Part shown: piece by piece, positions 38,196-48,382 of the stretch | How positions within the stretch are numbered: position 1 is the first letter of the stretch | Layout of the letters: each line of letters starts with the position of its first letter | Assembly: GCA_003344405.1 (NCBI GenBank) | Contig: NOWV01000190.1 | Location: 83,696-147,695, forward strand | Source: Trichoplax sp. H2 | Lineage: Eukaryota; Placozoa; Uniplacotomia; Trichoplacea | Length of the DNA stretch: 64,000 bases | Direction: 5' to 3' | Made by a program: the position numbers and the translations under genes | The notes under the pieces: model-generated | What the model saw: the letters and a program-made list of their open reading frames with translations, nothing else | Database searches by the model: none | Told to the model about the DNA's origin: nothing

Positions 38196-39845
38196 CTATA
38201 CATTGGGTAATTGCTCCAGTTTTCGCTTAGCTTTTTGAGCATAATGAACATCATAAAGTCGATATTGTTCACTATTCCTTTTGATGACGCTTTTATAGTA
38301 ACTGTTCGCTTGTTTAATGCTAGCCTTTACTCCAAATCCATGATGATACATGACACCCAAATGATAAAATGCCTTGCCCAAGCAGGTCTTCGACTTGATG
38401 ACTTCTTTGTAGATTTTTGCAGCACTGTGAAAATATTTTGCAGCTCGTACGGAATCATGTTGCTCAGGATCATTGCTGTTGTTGAATATTTTCCCTAATC
38501 TGTAACGGCAGTGAGCAACATGGATCGGGTCGGCCTCTTGGTTAAATGTATAATACAGGTAAACAGCAATGGCATCTTTTAAGGTTGCATTTGGTGCTTT
38601 CTTTTTTTCAATCATTTTAGCTAGATGTAAGTTACTGCTGAGAAAGCCTAGTGACGCTCCGGTAGCATAACATGTGCTAGCCATTGGAATATTCTGTTCG
38701 ACACCTTGGCCATGAAGGTATAGATATCCCAGAAGTTCATACGCTGCTGCAGAACCGCTAAAACCCTGATCATTATATTCTTGTGCAAACAATGCTAGCT
38801 TCAGATATTGGCTAGCTTTCTGCATATCAGGCGGCTTGCCGCCATTACCAGATGAGCAATTCAATGCTGCAATGAGAAGGTTTTTGGTAAAGCTAAAGCT
38901 TAACGATTTATCGATATTTTCCACAAATTTTAGCCCTATGTCTTTGTTTGCTACCGATGTTGTATCGTTTTGCAGTGCTATTAAAAATAATCCGCGCGAG
39001 TGATTAGCATCAGCAGCCTTCTGTCGGTATTCTAGGACTTTGTTTGTATCTTTATCAGCACCAAATCCATTAGCATAAATTATATTTGCTAAATTTAAGT
39101 AGCCAGCTGGATTACCATATTGTTCTGCAGCCTTGATGAAGTAATTCATTGCAAGTTGATACTTTTCCTGGTTATCGTCTTGGTCTATCAAGTTTACCAT
39201 GGCTATCAAGTAGCCTAGTTCATTGTATATTCTACCTAAAATATTGGCGGGGGTATTGCCAGGTTTATCGATAATAGCACGATGAGATCGAATTAAATTT
39301 TTGACTGCACATTTCCAATGTGGCGCATCATCTTCGTATGATTCCCATAAGTCATTATGAGCAAAAGTATAATGCGATGACTGAGCAGCCGATTTAACAA
39401 AGTTTTCCACGACAGTATTGGCATATTCTTCTTTACCTAATAAGCGGGCATATGAGTTTCTTTCGTCAGGATTGCACGTATATAAACCGCATATCATGTA
39501 CTGAGCGACAGGATGATTGGCTTGTGCGGCAATAGTGTAATGTTGGTAAGCTTTTTGTGGACTTTTGCTTATACCCGATAGGCCTAAGTGATAGAATGCG
39601 GCCAAGCAGGAATGAGCATCAGCATCATTAGTACATTGGCATTTATTTTCCCAGTATTTTTTAACTTCTTCGCCTAGTTCTCGATTTAATTCATCTAACT
39701 GAGCGGAATTGTATATATGATGTAGTTGTTGAGTATTGACTCGGGGTAATGAAAGAAATTCTGACATGACCGGATCACGGTTGGGAGATATGCCTGTGGA
39801 TGGTAATTGCTCATTTTGGTGTTGGTTACTATTTGAATTGCCCAT
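38196..39845 (-). CDS. Sel1-like repeat protein with N-myristoylation motif, single exon
   Basis: A 549-residue intronless protein on the minus strand. The N-terminus MGNSNSNQHQ fits the N-myristoyltransferase pattern (Gly2, Ser6), implying membrane attachment. About 45 polar residues follow, then Sel1-like repeats such as AFYHLGLSGISKSPQKAYQH, YFIKAAEQYGNPAGYLNLAN, YELLGYLYLHGQGVEQNIPM, YRLGKIFNN and FYHLGVMYHHGFGVKASIKQ. No membrane helix is seen. The repeat spacing parallels the Sel1 protein at 34831-36501, arguing for inverted duplication. The start is chosen as the first in-frame ATG, supported by the motif that follows it. The role is unknown; a membrane-tethered scaffold is an inference. 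Confidence 0.92.
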   Translation of the reverse strand: MGNSNSNQHQNEQLPSTGISPNRDPVMSEFLSLPRVNTQQLHHIYNSAQLDELNRELGEEVKKYWENKCQCTNDADAHSCLAAFYHLGLSGISKSPQKAYQHYTIAAQANHPVAQYMICGLYTCNPDERNSYARLLGKEEYANTVVENFVKSAAQSSHYTFAHNDLWESYEDDAPHWKCAVKNLIRSHRAIIDKPGNTPANILGRIYNELGYLIAMVNLIDQDDNQEKYQLAMNYFIKAAEQYGNPAGYLNLANIIYANGFGADKDTNKVLEYRQKAADANHSRGLFLIALQNDTTSVANKDIGLKFVENIDKSLSFSFTKNLLIAALNCSSGNGGKPPDMQKASQYLKLALFAQEYNDQGFSGSAAAYELLGYLYLHGQGVEQNIPMASTCYATGASLGFLSSNLHLAKMIEKKKAPNATLKDAIAVYLYYTFNQEADPIHVAHCRYRLGKIFNNSNDPEQHDSVRAAKYFHSAAKIYKEVIKSKTCLGKAFYHLGVMYHHGFGVKASIKQANSYYKSVIKRNSEQYRLYDVHYAQKAKRKLEQLPNV

Positions 39846-42433
39846 GATGATATTCCAACTTGTCCGGTGCGGTCGATACTAATTTCCTTTACACCTTCAA
39901 CGGCTCGGCTCTTTCGCACAGAGTGGATAATCGTCTGATAGGACTACTTATGGCGAATGGTATTGGTTATTACGTTATTTGTATATCCAATGGATAAACT
40001 ATTAGTCCATTCTTTAATGTCTCTCCAAAGCAGAATTTACTTGACGGTGGCAGAAAAAATTCCTTCGTTGTACTGTACCAAATGGAAAGAAAAATAGGCA
40101 TAGCAAGTCTAGTCAGATTCAATTGGATACTTTTGAACTAGTTGGAAAGATTGACAGCCTTGACTAGTGTTAATCCAACTGTACTGTACTTGCAACCAAC
40201 AGATTGATTCTATTCTATGATTGGTAATTAGTCACTGCTGTTAAGAAGAACTATTCTAGTGAGTAGTATACTGGTAGACCATGCATTGCCGACCAGGACA
40301 TTATGGTAGAACTATAGTCAATGCAATATTAACCCAATCTATGGTTAGCAATGTCCAAAGTAAGAACCTGTTTACGCATGTTTTGAACAACTACTAATGG
40401 TCTATCGATACTGTACAATGGTTATCTTCTAATCAAGGATAAACTGTCTCCAAATTGGATAATACTCGTCTGTAGTCAATTGAATAGTAAAAAGTACCAA
40501 TACGATTTAGGCAATCTAGATTATCCTATAAGGAAAGAAAATAACTCTCCATCCCCGCAAGGATCGATTGATGCATTCGGCTCGTACCTTGACTGGAGAT
40601 GGAACCTTTCGGTAAGACTTGATCGTTGATTGGCTTTTAAATGCTGGCCCCAAAAAAAGAAGAAGGAGAAAGACGATTAACGATTCAACTGATGTTCTTT
40701 GTCCATTTTAGGAATGAAGCCTAATTAATTTAAGTTAATCTATGGTGCTTGGTGGCCAATAATAGCCATTTGTCAATGATGTAGAGTGGATTGTGAATAG
40801 CAGTCGAATGACGACGTCAACAGACTAGAAAGTTAGTGTACGACGTCGAATAACATTCGTTTACTGATTGATTATGGCCACGGAAGCGCTTTGGCGTAAT
40901 ATGACGAGGAACAAAAACCAGGAAGGAAATAACAAGAATTCAAGTATCAAGACTCGTATCCATGCTCCAATTTGAAGCATTTATTGCTGGTCCCCCACCC
41001 CAATTGACGTCAGTTTCTCTCTTTCTAAGGACAATGTTGCCATCACGATGCTAGTTTGCAAATTGTTCATGACATCGGGTCGATAGGAAGACAAGGCATC
41101 ATTGCTGATTCATTTATCCCTTGGAGTGTAAGTCTATGCTATGTTGAAGATGGATCAAATTACAGTCCATTTATTCTTCTATTGGTCATGCATTTCATGC
41201 TAGAACATGGACTGCTTGTACAAGCGTTTACGATCGGCCGATTGCTAGAGTTAGAGTGGTGATGATGGCAACAAGTCGATGGAAAGTATAGCATCCAACC
41301 CTGGCCATTCTCATCTTCAACGTCAATATTATTGCTACAGTAAGATCGCTCTCGAGTTGAATACTAGTATCGCCATGACAGTTACTTTCTAGAAAAGAAA
41401 AATGAGACAGTCTCTACTCTATACAAGGGATCCGATTGGCAAGCTCTATCTATTAACCTCCCTATTGAAAAAAAAAAAAAGTGTTTACAAGATAGAGCTA
41501 TTCTATCCAACCCTGTGGAATAATAAGGCATTCAAGACAGCCCATGGCTAATGCCTTGGTATGGTAAACAAGATTGTGCCAGGACAAGTCGCACAACAAA
41601 TGGTCTGTTGACGTACTAACGCTGTCCAACTTCTCCATGATGGAGGTGCTCGAAAATGATCCAGTCTCTACCTCTGCCATTAGTTGACTGTACTCTTGGA
41701 TCAAATAGTTCCTTCTGGGTTGTATGAAGAGTGATGCATGAGATGAACATGGAGTCCAACGGGGGATCCACTTAGAAGAACGATGGATCGCTATGGTCAA
41801 TGGGGTTGGATTTAATGCACTCTTTTCCAGCCTTCATCAAGCTGGATAATCTACTCCAGTGTTGACACCTTGATTGAACTCATGAATATCACCGCAATGG
41901 CAACGGCGTCTGAATTTTCATCCACTCCCATCTCACCATGGCGCCACTAAGAAAACGCCATCAAATAAACTACTGGACGATAACCAACCTATCAACTAAC
42001 CTAAATACAATCTTCAATTGGCCTACTGCTATCCCAATTTCAGGCGATCGCCAACTTTTCCCCAGCGCTGCTGCGTTCCGTCTCACGGCTCTTTCACAAA
42101 TGTTTCCTGGCGTCCGAGGCTCTTCTACCGTAGGCTCGCCGCCAGTCTTCAGTCCTCTACACTCTACACTGTAGAGTCTACAGTACCAAGGCAAACAGCG
42201 TCACAGTGGTAAAACTTCCCTACCAAGTCTCAGCCAGCAAGCTTCCTATTGTACAGTACACTGTACTGTACACTGTCGACTACAGTCCACCATCTACAGT
42301 ATCTGCTTCATGCGTACTGTACACTGTACACTGTACTGTGGGTATTGCAGCCGATAAACTTGAACAAGAAAAATCAATCCATCATTCTCTTTATCCTGCA
42401 CAAACTATCCATCCATTTGTAATTCTATTTTAC
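39846..42433. other. Intergenic region, locally GC-richer, no supported gene
   Basis: No convincing gene. A poly-A tract lies at about 41467-41480. The segment 41930-42170 is clearly richer in G, C and CpG than its surroundings, and the open frames there (both strands, 70-80 codons) follow from that composition and show no domain resemblance. Palindromic GTAC/ACTGTA motifs cluster just after it. Confidence 0.5.
42251..42271. repeat. Perfect palindrome with 10-base arms
   Basis: Arms GTACAGTACA and its exact complement are separated by a single C at 42261. Related ACTGTA, GTACACTGTAC and TACTGTAC words continue to about 42340, and the same hexamer is common elsewhere in the window. It could form a cruciform, or be a word over-represented in this genome. 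Confidence 0.85.
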
Positions 42434-43792
42434 TAGCTATCGATGAAACTGCTCTCTACGAAGTAAAATACAACGACAAGATGCCGGGCTCGACTGTCCT
42501 AATGAACATAATACCTATTGGTCAAACTGCTTTCTACGTAGTAAAATACGATGACAAGATGCCGGACTCGACTGTGCTAATGAACATAATAGCTATGGAT
42601 GAAGCTGCTCTCTACGTAGTAAAATACGATGACAAGATGCCGGACTCAACTGTACTAATCAACATAATAGCTATGGACGAAGCTGCTTTCTACTTAGTAA
42701 AATACGATGGCAAGATGCCGGACTCGACTGTGCTAATGAACATAATAGCTATGGATGAAGCTGCTCTCTACGTAGTAAAATACAATTCCAAGTTGCCGGA
42801 CTCAACTGTACTAATCAACATAATAGCTATGGACGAAGCTGCTTTCTACTTAGTAAAATACGATGACAAGATGCCGGACTCGACTATACTAATCAACATA
42901 ATACCTATTGGTCAAACTGCTCTCTAGGTAGTAAAATACAATTCCAAGATGCCGGACTCGACTGTACTAATCAACATAATAGCTATCGATGAAGCTGCTC
43001 TCTACGTAGTAAAATACAATTCCAAGTTGTCGGACTCAACTGTACTAATCAACATAATAGCTATGGATGAAGCTGCTCTCTACGCAGTAAAATACAATTC
43101 TAAAGATGCCGGACTCGACCGTGCTAATCAACATAATACCTATTGGTCAAACTGCTCTTTAGGTAGTAAAATACAATTCCAAGATGCCGGACTCGACTGT
43201 ACTAATCAACATAATAGCTATGGATGAAGCTGCTCTCTACGTAGTAAAATACGATGACAAGATGCCGGACTCGACTGTGCTAATGAACATAATAGCTATT
43301 GATGAAGCTGCTCTCTACGCAGTAAAATACAATTCCAAGATGCCGGACTCGACTGTACTAATGAAAATAATATAATAAGTGGTATAGTAGAGTCCGGCAT
43401 CCTGTAATTCTACAATTTTACTAGCTATTGGTCAAACTGCTCTCTAAGTAGTAAAATACAATGACAAGATGCCGGACTCTACTGTACTGTACTAATGAAC
43501 ATAATAGCTATTGATGAAGCTGCTCTCTACGTACTAAAATACAATTCCAAGATGCCGGACTCGACTGTACTAATGAAAATAATACCGATTGGTCAAACTG
43601 CTCTCTAGGTAGTAAAATACAATTCCATGATGCCGGACTCGACTGTGCTAATGAAAATAATACCTATTGGTCAAACTGCTCTCTAGGTAGTAAAATACAA
43701 TTCCAAGATGCCGGACTCTACTCTTCTAATGAAAATAATACCTATTGGTCAAACTGCTATCGAGTTAGTAAAATACAATTCCAAGATGCCTG
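42434..43792 (+). repeat. 78-bp minisatellite, about 17 units, 26 codons per unit
   Basis: Tandem units of 78 bases share the core AAGATGCCGGACTCGACTGT and AGTAAAATACRAT. Because 78 is a multiple of three, one frame repeats as 26-residue units (MPDSTVLMNIIAMDEAALYV and similar, then VKYDDK or VKYNSK). Two unit types alternate: one with GCTATGGATGAAGCTGCT and one with CCTATTGGTCAAACTGCT. Most units of the second type carry TCTAG, giving an in-frame TAG, so the frame is open only in blocks (42481-42927, 42949-43227, 43184-43375). There is no signal peptide, and I found no exon leading in. I treat it as a minisatellite, with coding use unproven. Confidence 0.95.
43386..43421 (-). repeat. Inverted partial unit inside the minisatellite
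   Basis: This segment reads as the reverse complement of part of the unit (AGTAAAAT...GATGCCGGACTCTAC) while its neighbours on both sides are in direct orientation. It could pair with an adjacent unit to form a hairpin. Confidence 0.8.
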
Positions 43793-45282
43793 GACACATC
43801 TTTCATACAGAACTAAATAAGATGTGTTCAGACTTTCCGGACCCCCTGTACTAGTAGCAAAAATCATTATAAAGTGATGCTGTACTTGGAACTTTTTGTT
43901 TGGGGAAGAAAGTGAAACATAAAAAGAGACACTCTTGTCTCGATAATTGCACTCTCAATCCAATCATTTCTCATAGAATATGCCATGGTGTAGTGAAGCT
44001 GCAGGATTCGTTATTCTTGTCAGCATGCTATGCAAAAGTATATTACTTGACCAGAATTGCTGTATCTAGCGATGGTTTCGATCACTCAGGGTTGTTAAAT
44101 TCAGCTTTGTCAAAACTAATCCTATCCACACATTTTCGTTCATATACCAAGTCCTGTAGGTTCAAGCAATGTAAATCAAACATTTGTTGCTTACAACCTT
44201 GGAATTGTAAGCAAGCTCGATGTCGTATTCAGGCAGCTAGGTTATTTCCATAGAGCTATGGGGTCTTCTTTATCTTGTTTCTTTCCCAGATCTGCTACTA
44301 TTGTTGTAAGAAAGTTAACCTGGCTTCCAGATATGGTTACATTATAACGTGGTATCTCAAATCGATAGACAATCTGAGATAAATTCTGCTATTATAAATT
44401 CTCTCTTTAGGTGATCTAAACGTCGACTGGAGTTGTCAAACAAGTTGTGGTACACGTCTTCAAAAAATGCTACTGAAACGGTTAGAATTAATAAAGTCAG
44501 TCATTACAGGATAGACTTCAGAGACATGATTCGATCCATTACATCTCCCCATTTCGTATAAGATATTCTGCTGTGAATATAAAATATATCCGCAATACGA
44601 TTTTAGTATAGCTACTGTGCAGTGTACAGGAACCAATTGTGGTTTAACGCTACCATGTAAATAAAATAAAATACTGTACTGGTTATCATCTGACATTTTC
44701 AAGACATTTGATCATAATACGGTAGCTCGAAACTACAGTTGATCCACAATTTTACTGTATATCGAGGTTAAAGCTATCAAAGCTGATTATAATAGAGGGC
44801 TGCCAGATCAATGCTTTTCCTAAACGAATATAAGTAATGGTCGTTCCTGAATTGAAAGTAACAATTTCCTTCTGTTTATAATGATGAAATTCAAGGTAAG
44901 CTAAAGCGTTTCAATATATATTCATACATTCTCGTATGCACAATACATACGAATAAGGCGCATCGCCGTGTATGCTAGTAAGTTTTACTGAAACCGAAAC
45001 TTCCGCTAATGATACATTGCTATACTACCCATTGCCTTGATAGCCGGCTTAAGGCATTATTGCAAAATATTATATTTAGTCATAGACTCCTAAAAGAGTA
45101 GCCCATAACTTACTGTACTGTATATTGTAAAGTATACAACGCAGAATGGCAAATTTATACGTATCTCTGCTTAACCATTGGTAGCATCTAAGCTTTGTCA
45201 AAGTATAAATTCAATTTATGATCAGCCTAGTAATGATCTGTCAACAATATTTAGACAACATACAAAAGGCTATTCTTACAGT

Positions 45283-45390
45283 ATGGTTTTCATAGTCGGT
45301 TTTATTAATTGGCAAGCAAAAATGGATAAAATTGTTACTCGTGAATCAAGTCAAGTACTTTCGTTAATATTAGCTCTGTTATATACTACT
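45283..45390 (+). other. Candidate exon encoding a hydrophobic segment
   Basis: A frame follows a CTTACAG acceptor and ends at ACT|GTAAGT, a consensus donor. It encodes MVFIVGFINWQAKMDK, then a polar stretch, then VLSLILALLYTT, so a membrane segment is plausible. No partner exons were found. Confidence 0.25.
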
Positions 45391-46824
45391 GTAAGTAAGT
45401 GACTACATAGGATATCCGGTTTATGCCTCTATAGGCTGGAATGATCTCCATATGATAGTGCTTGTAAGATTTTGCGGTTTAGTATGGTTTGAGTAATGCC
45501 TTAATTAGCATCATCAACAATGATTTACTGTAAGAGAAAAGCAATTGCCGATATACCTTGTCTTTGGATGATCCATTTGCAAAAATGATCATATTATGTA
45601 CAGTAAGTATAGATCTAGTCAGGACTTTATTCTTAGGGTTGTTTCTACATAGTGCACATTTTCTAAGAGAGAATCATTTCATAACTGCTATCGTAAGATA
45701 CTAATTGTCGTAATGTAGAAATTTCAGGTAATTTATTAATAACATTTTCGTTTTGTTTATCGGTAGAAAACAAAATAAAATATATATTTTATTTCAAAAT
45801 TGTAGTTTGAGGGGCTAGCTGATTAAATGCTTAGAAGATGGCTAATGAAATATTGTAAACATCCCAGTACTACCTTACAACAATCTACGGGTAATTTATA
45901 GACTAACCAATGGACAAGTGTGGTCTTATCTCTAATCTACGAGTCATTAAAAACGGCAAAAGTGTTTTGTTGTAGAGTTAATAATGTAATCTGACTAAAT
46001 GGCATTTCTCGAAGCTTTGCTACAATGCCCGATTAAGCTTTAGCCAATAATTTATTATGGCAAACGTTTCTGCGTAGTGGCAATACAAGGCTAACCCTTT
46101 CAATATTTATCAAGCGTAATACGGTAATCCGTTGGTATAATCCAAATAGATTAAATTAATTATTGTTAGGACAGATTCTACAGTAATAAGAAACAATAAT
46201 AGTTTAACATTAACGTAGCTGATTTAATATGACAGCTATGCCTTATTGATGGACTGCCACAAAATTCCCTGCTTTGCAACCTCAAATGTATCAAAATGGA
46301 AAGTTACAGAATAAATATGTTCATAATCACTTATTTTGAAATCCATTATTAAATTAGAGGATTTTTAGTAACTATCGTGGATAAATACTGTAAAAGTGAA
46401 AAAGTTCAAGGGATAAGAAACAATACCGCTGGTATTGCGAAGGCTCAACTAATAGCTATCCGGTTTTTCACGTCTAAAATTTCGAATTCTACAATTAAAC
46501 AGCTCATTTGAAACCATGTCAACGTCTTTCATTAACAATTTGTCTTTTACTTTTAATAGTTTATCATCATTTGATGTTGCCATGAGATATAAGTTGTTTG
46601 TATTTTACGAACGCAGCGAAAATACCATGGCTGATCTGATTCTAAATAATAATAAGCTTTACAAGAACATATGGTCTATTGTATTTATCTAATGATGTCA
46701 TTATGAGCTTTGATAATTATAGAATCTGCCATTACATGATAATAATGGTATTCATGTGGTATAGGAATGAAAGAGATTTGTCAACAGATACATTCCGGGC
46801 TTTGCGTTTCCCATATATTAAATC

Positions 46825-47276
46825 GGAACATTTCTTTGTCTGGTACAAAGTTGAAAAAAATTCATGAACTTTGTTTATTGATTTATGAATATGACCTAGG
46901 TGATATTGCCTACGTTTTATGAGGATGAACATTTATGGGAATTTGTCACAAATTTCTTCTTTGTGAACGCTTAACTCCTCTAATAACTAATATCCTAATA
47001 CATTCGGGGGGTACGTACAGGTAATCAATTACTGGAAAAGCATTCAGTTAGAAAGATAGTTTATTTGTTGTATCACTCGACTAGCCTTTATCATACTGAA
47101 TTTCGGAACTCTCCTAGTCATTGTGAGCTCATTCCTTTCATAATCTCGCATGGTGGCAAGGCACGGTAACATTTCTTTGTGTAGTACAAAATTGAAAAAA
47201 TTCATTAACTTTGTTCATTGCTATACGAATATGACTTAGGTGATATGACGTACATTTTATAAGGATTAAGATTTAT
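46825..47276 (+). repeat. Two direct copies of a dispersed repeat, about 115 bp each
   Basis: The copies at about 46825-46937 and 47165-47276 share AACATTTCTTTGT, GTACAAARTTGAAAAAA, ATATGACYTAGGTGATAT and a common end near AAGATTTAT. They lie about 340 bases apart in direct orientation. They are moderately diverged, and the short open frames over the first copy have no other support. Confidence 0.85.
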
Positions 47277-48232
47277 AGTTATATATCGAAGAGGATTAAT
47301 TAAAGGCTGCTATTATTCTAACAAAATTTAGCATCTTGTAAAGTGCAAAAAATCTATTATCACAGAATGCTTGCTGACATATGTACTAGTTTAACCTAAG
47401 CATTCACTTTGAGTTCCTCCGGTAGATTACTGCGGTTTACACGTTTAGATTTCGTTTGAATGTACGTGTATAATCTGCTCTTTATTTCTAATCTCGACGT
47501 CTTATATATACCTTTTTTTCTGGTATTTCCAGTACATTCCATCTCATATCAGTGTTATCAGTAATACTTTAGTGTGTAGTGAACAGCCATAACACAATTA
47601 TACCCTTAAATATTTACATAACATTACTGAATGACGAGCTAATCGTGCGTATGATATTTCGCTACTAATTATGACAGTGTAGTGCACTTAAGAATCGTAA
47701 TAACTACCTTGATCTGTCGTAAGATCTAGTAAAACTACAACACTACTACTATAACCCTCAAGAACTACCCTAAGAACAAACTCCTCTTAAAGGCTTATAA
47801 TTATGACCAGTAGAGATACGCTATCCTACAGTGTACAAAGCAGTTTTATAATGTAATACTGAAATATTGTACGCAACAATATTTCCAGAAACTCTATTAT
47901 TTAGGTAGTTGTAATGGTTTGCATAGATGAAAGTATGTTAGTAGGCCGTGGCTGATGATAAAACGGTGAAGTACTGTATTTCGTTCTTTTAGCAGGTACT
48001 AGAACCTATACGGATTGCTTCTATAGTACATAGCAGACTGTACCCAAATGTTTTATTCTTGAGGATTAGCGGTTTCGACGCAGTAAAGGACCGAAGTCGA
48101 TCTAAGTTCCTACGAACGTACCAGCAGTGAGGCTAATACAGCATCATGGAGTCGTAACAGAAACATACAACATTGCGAAATGCTCTTACCAACGCACACT
48201 ACAATTGACTCGTAAAGTAAATTCCTTTAATT

Positions 48233-48382
48233 TTACTCGTAAATTAAAGCCTCTTCTTCTTTATCTTCTGGAAACAGCATTAGCTGCAAAGCATGCCATT
48301 TAATTTTCAGATAATCTAGCAGAATAGTATTCATTTCGTCGAGCCAATGATCTTTCGCTACAATTTCGTTCAAATATGACGA
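48233..48382 (-). other. Candidate terminal exon, gene unidentified
   Basis: On the minus strand a frame starts right after a TATAATAG acceptor (48383) and runs 49 codons to TAA at 48233-48235. It encodes SSYLNEIVAKDHWLDEMNTI, then LLDYLKIKWHALQLML and an acidic end (FPEDKEEEALIYE). This composition is protein-like and unlike background translation. The preceding frame at 48502-48711 could be part of the same gene, but no in-phase junction was found. Confidence 0.35.

Noticed and set aside
41938-42212. Overlapping frames on both strands, considered as a gene or as vector contamination (a weak lacZ-like impression)
   Set aside because: The frames follow from local GC richness, and the resemblance to vector sequence is only a few short words, not a contiguous match.
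42481-42927. A neuropeptide precursor with repeated peptides
   Set aside because: There is no signal peptide and no amidation or dibasic cleavage sites between the repeats; the units continue past stops as a plain minisatellite.
43900-44253. A 117-codon cysteine-rich protein
   Set aside because: It has a TTG start, no domain resemblance and background-like composition.
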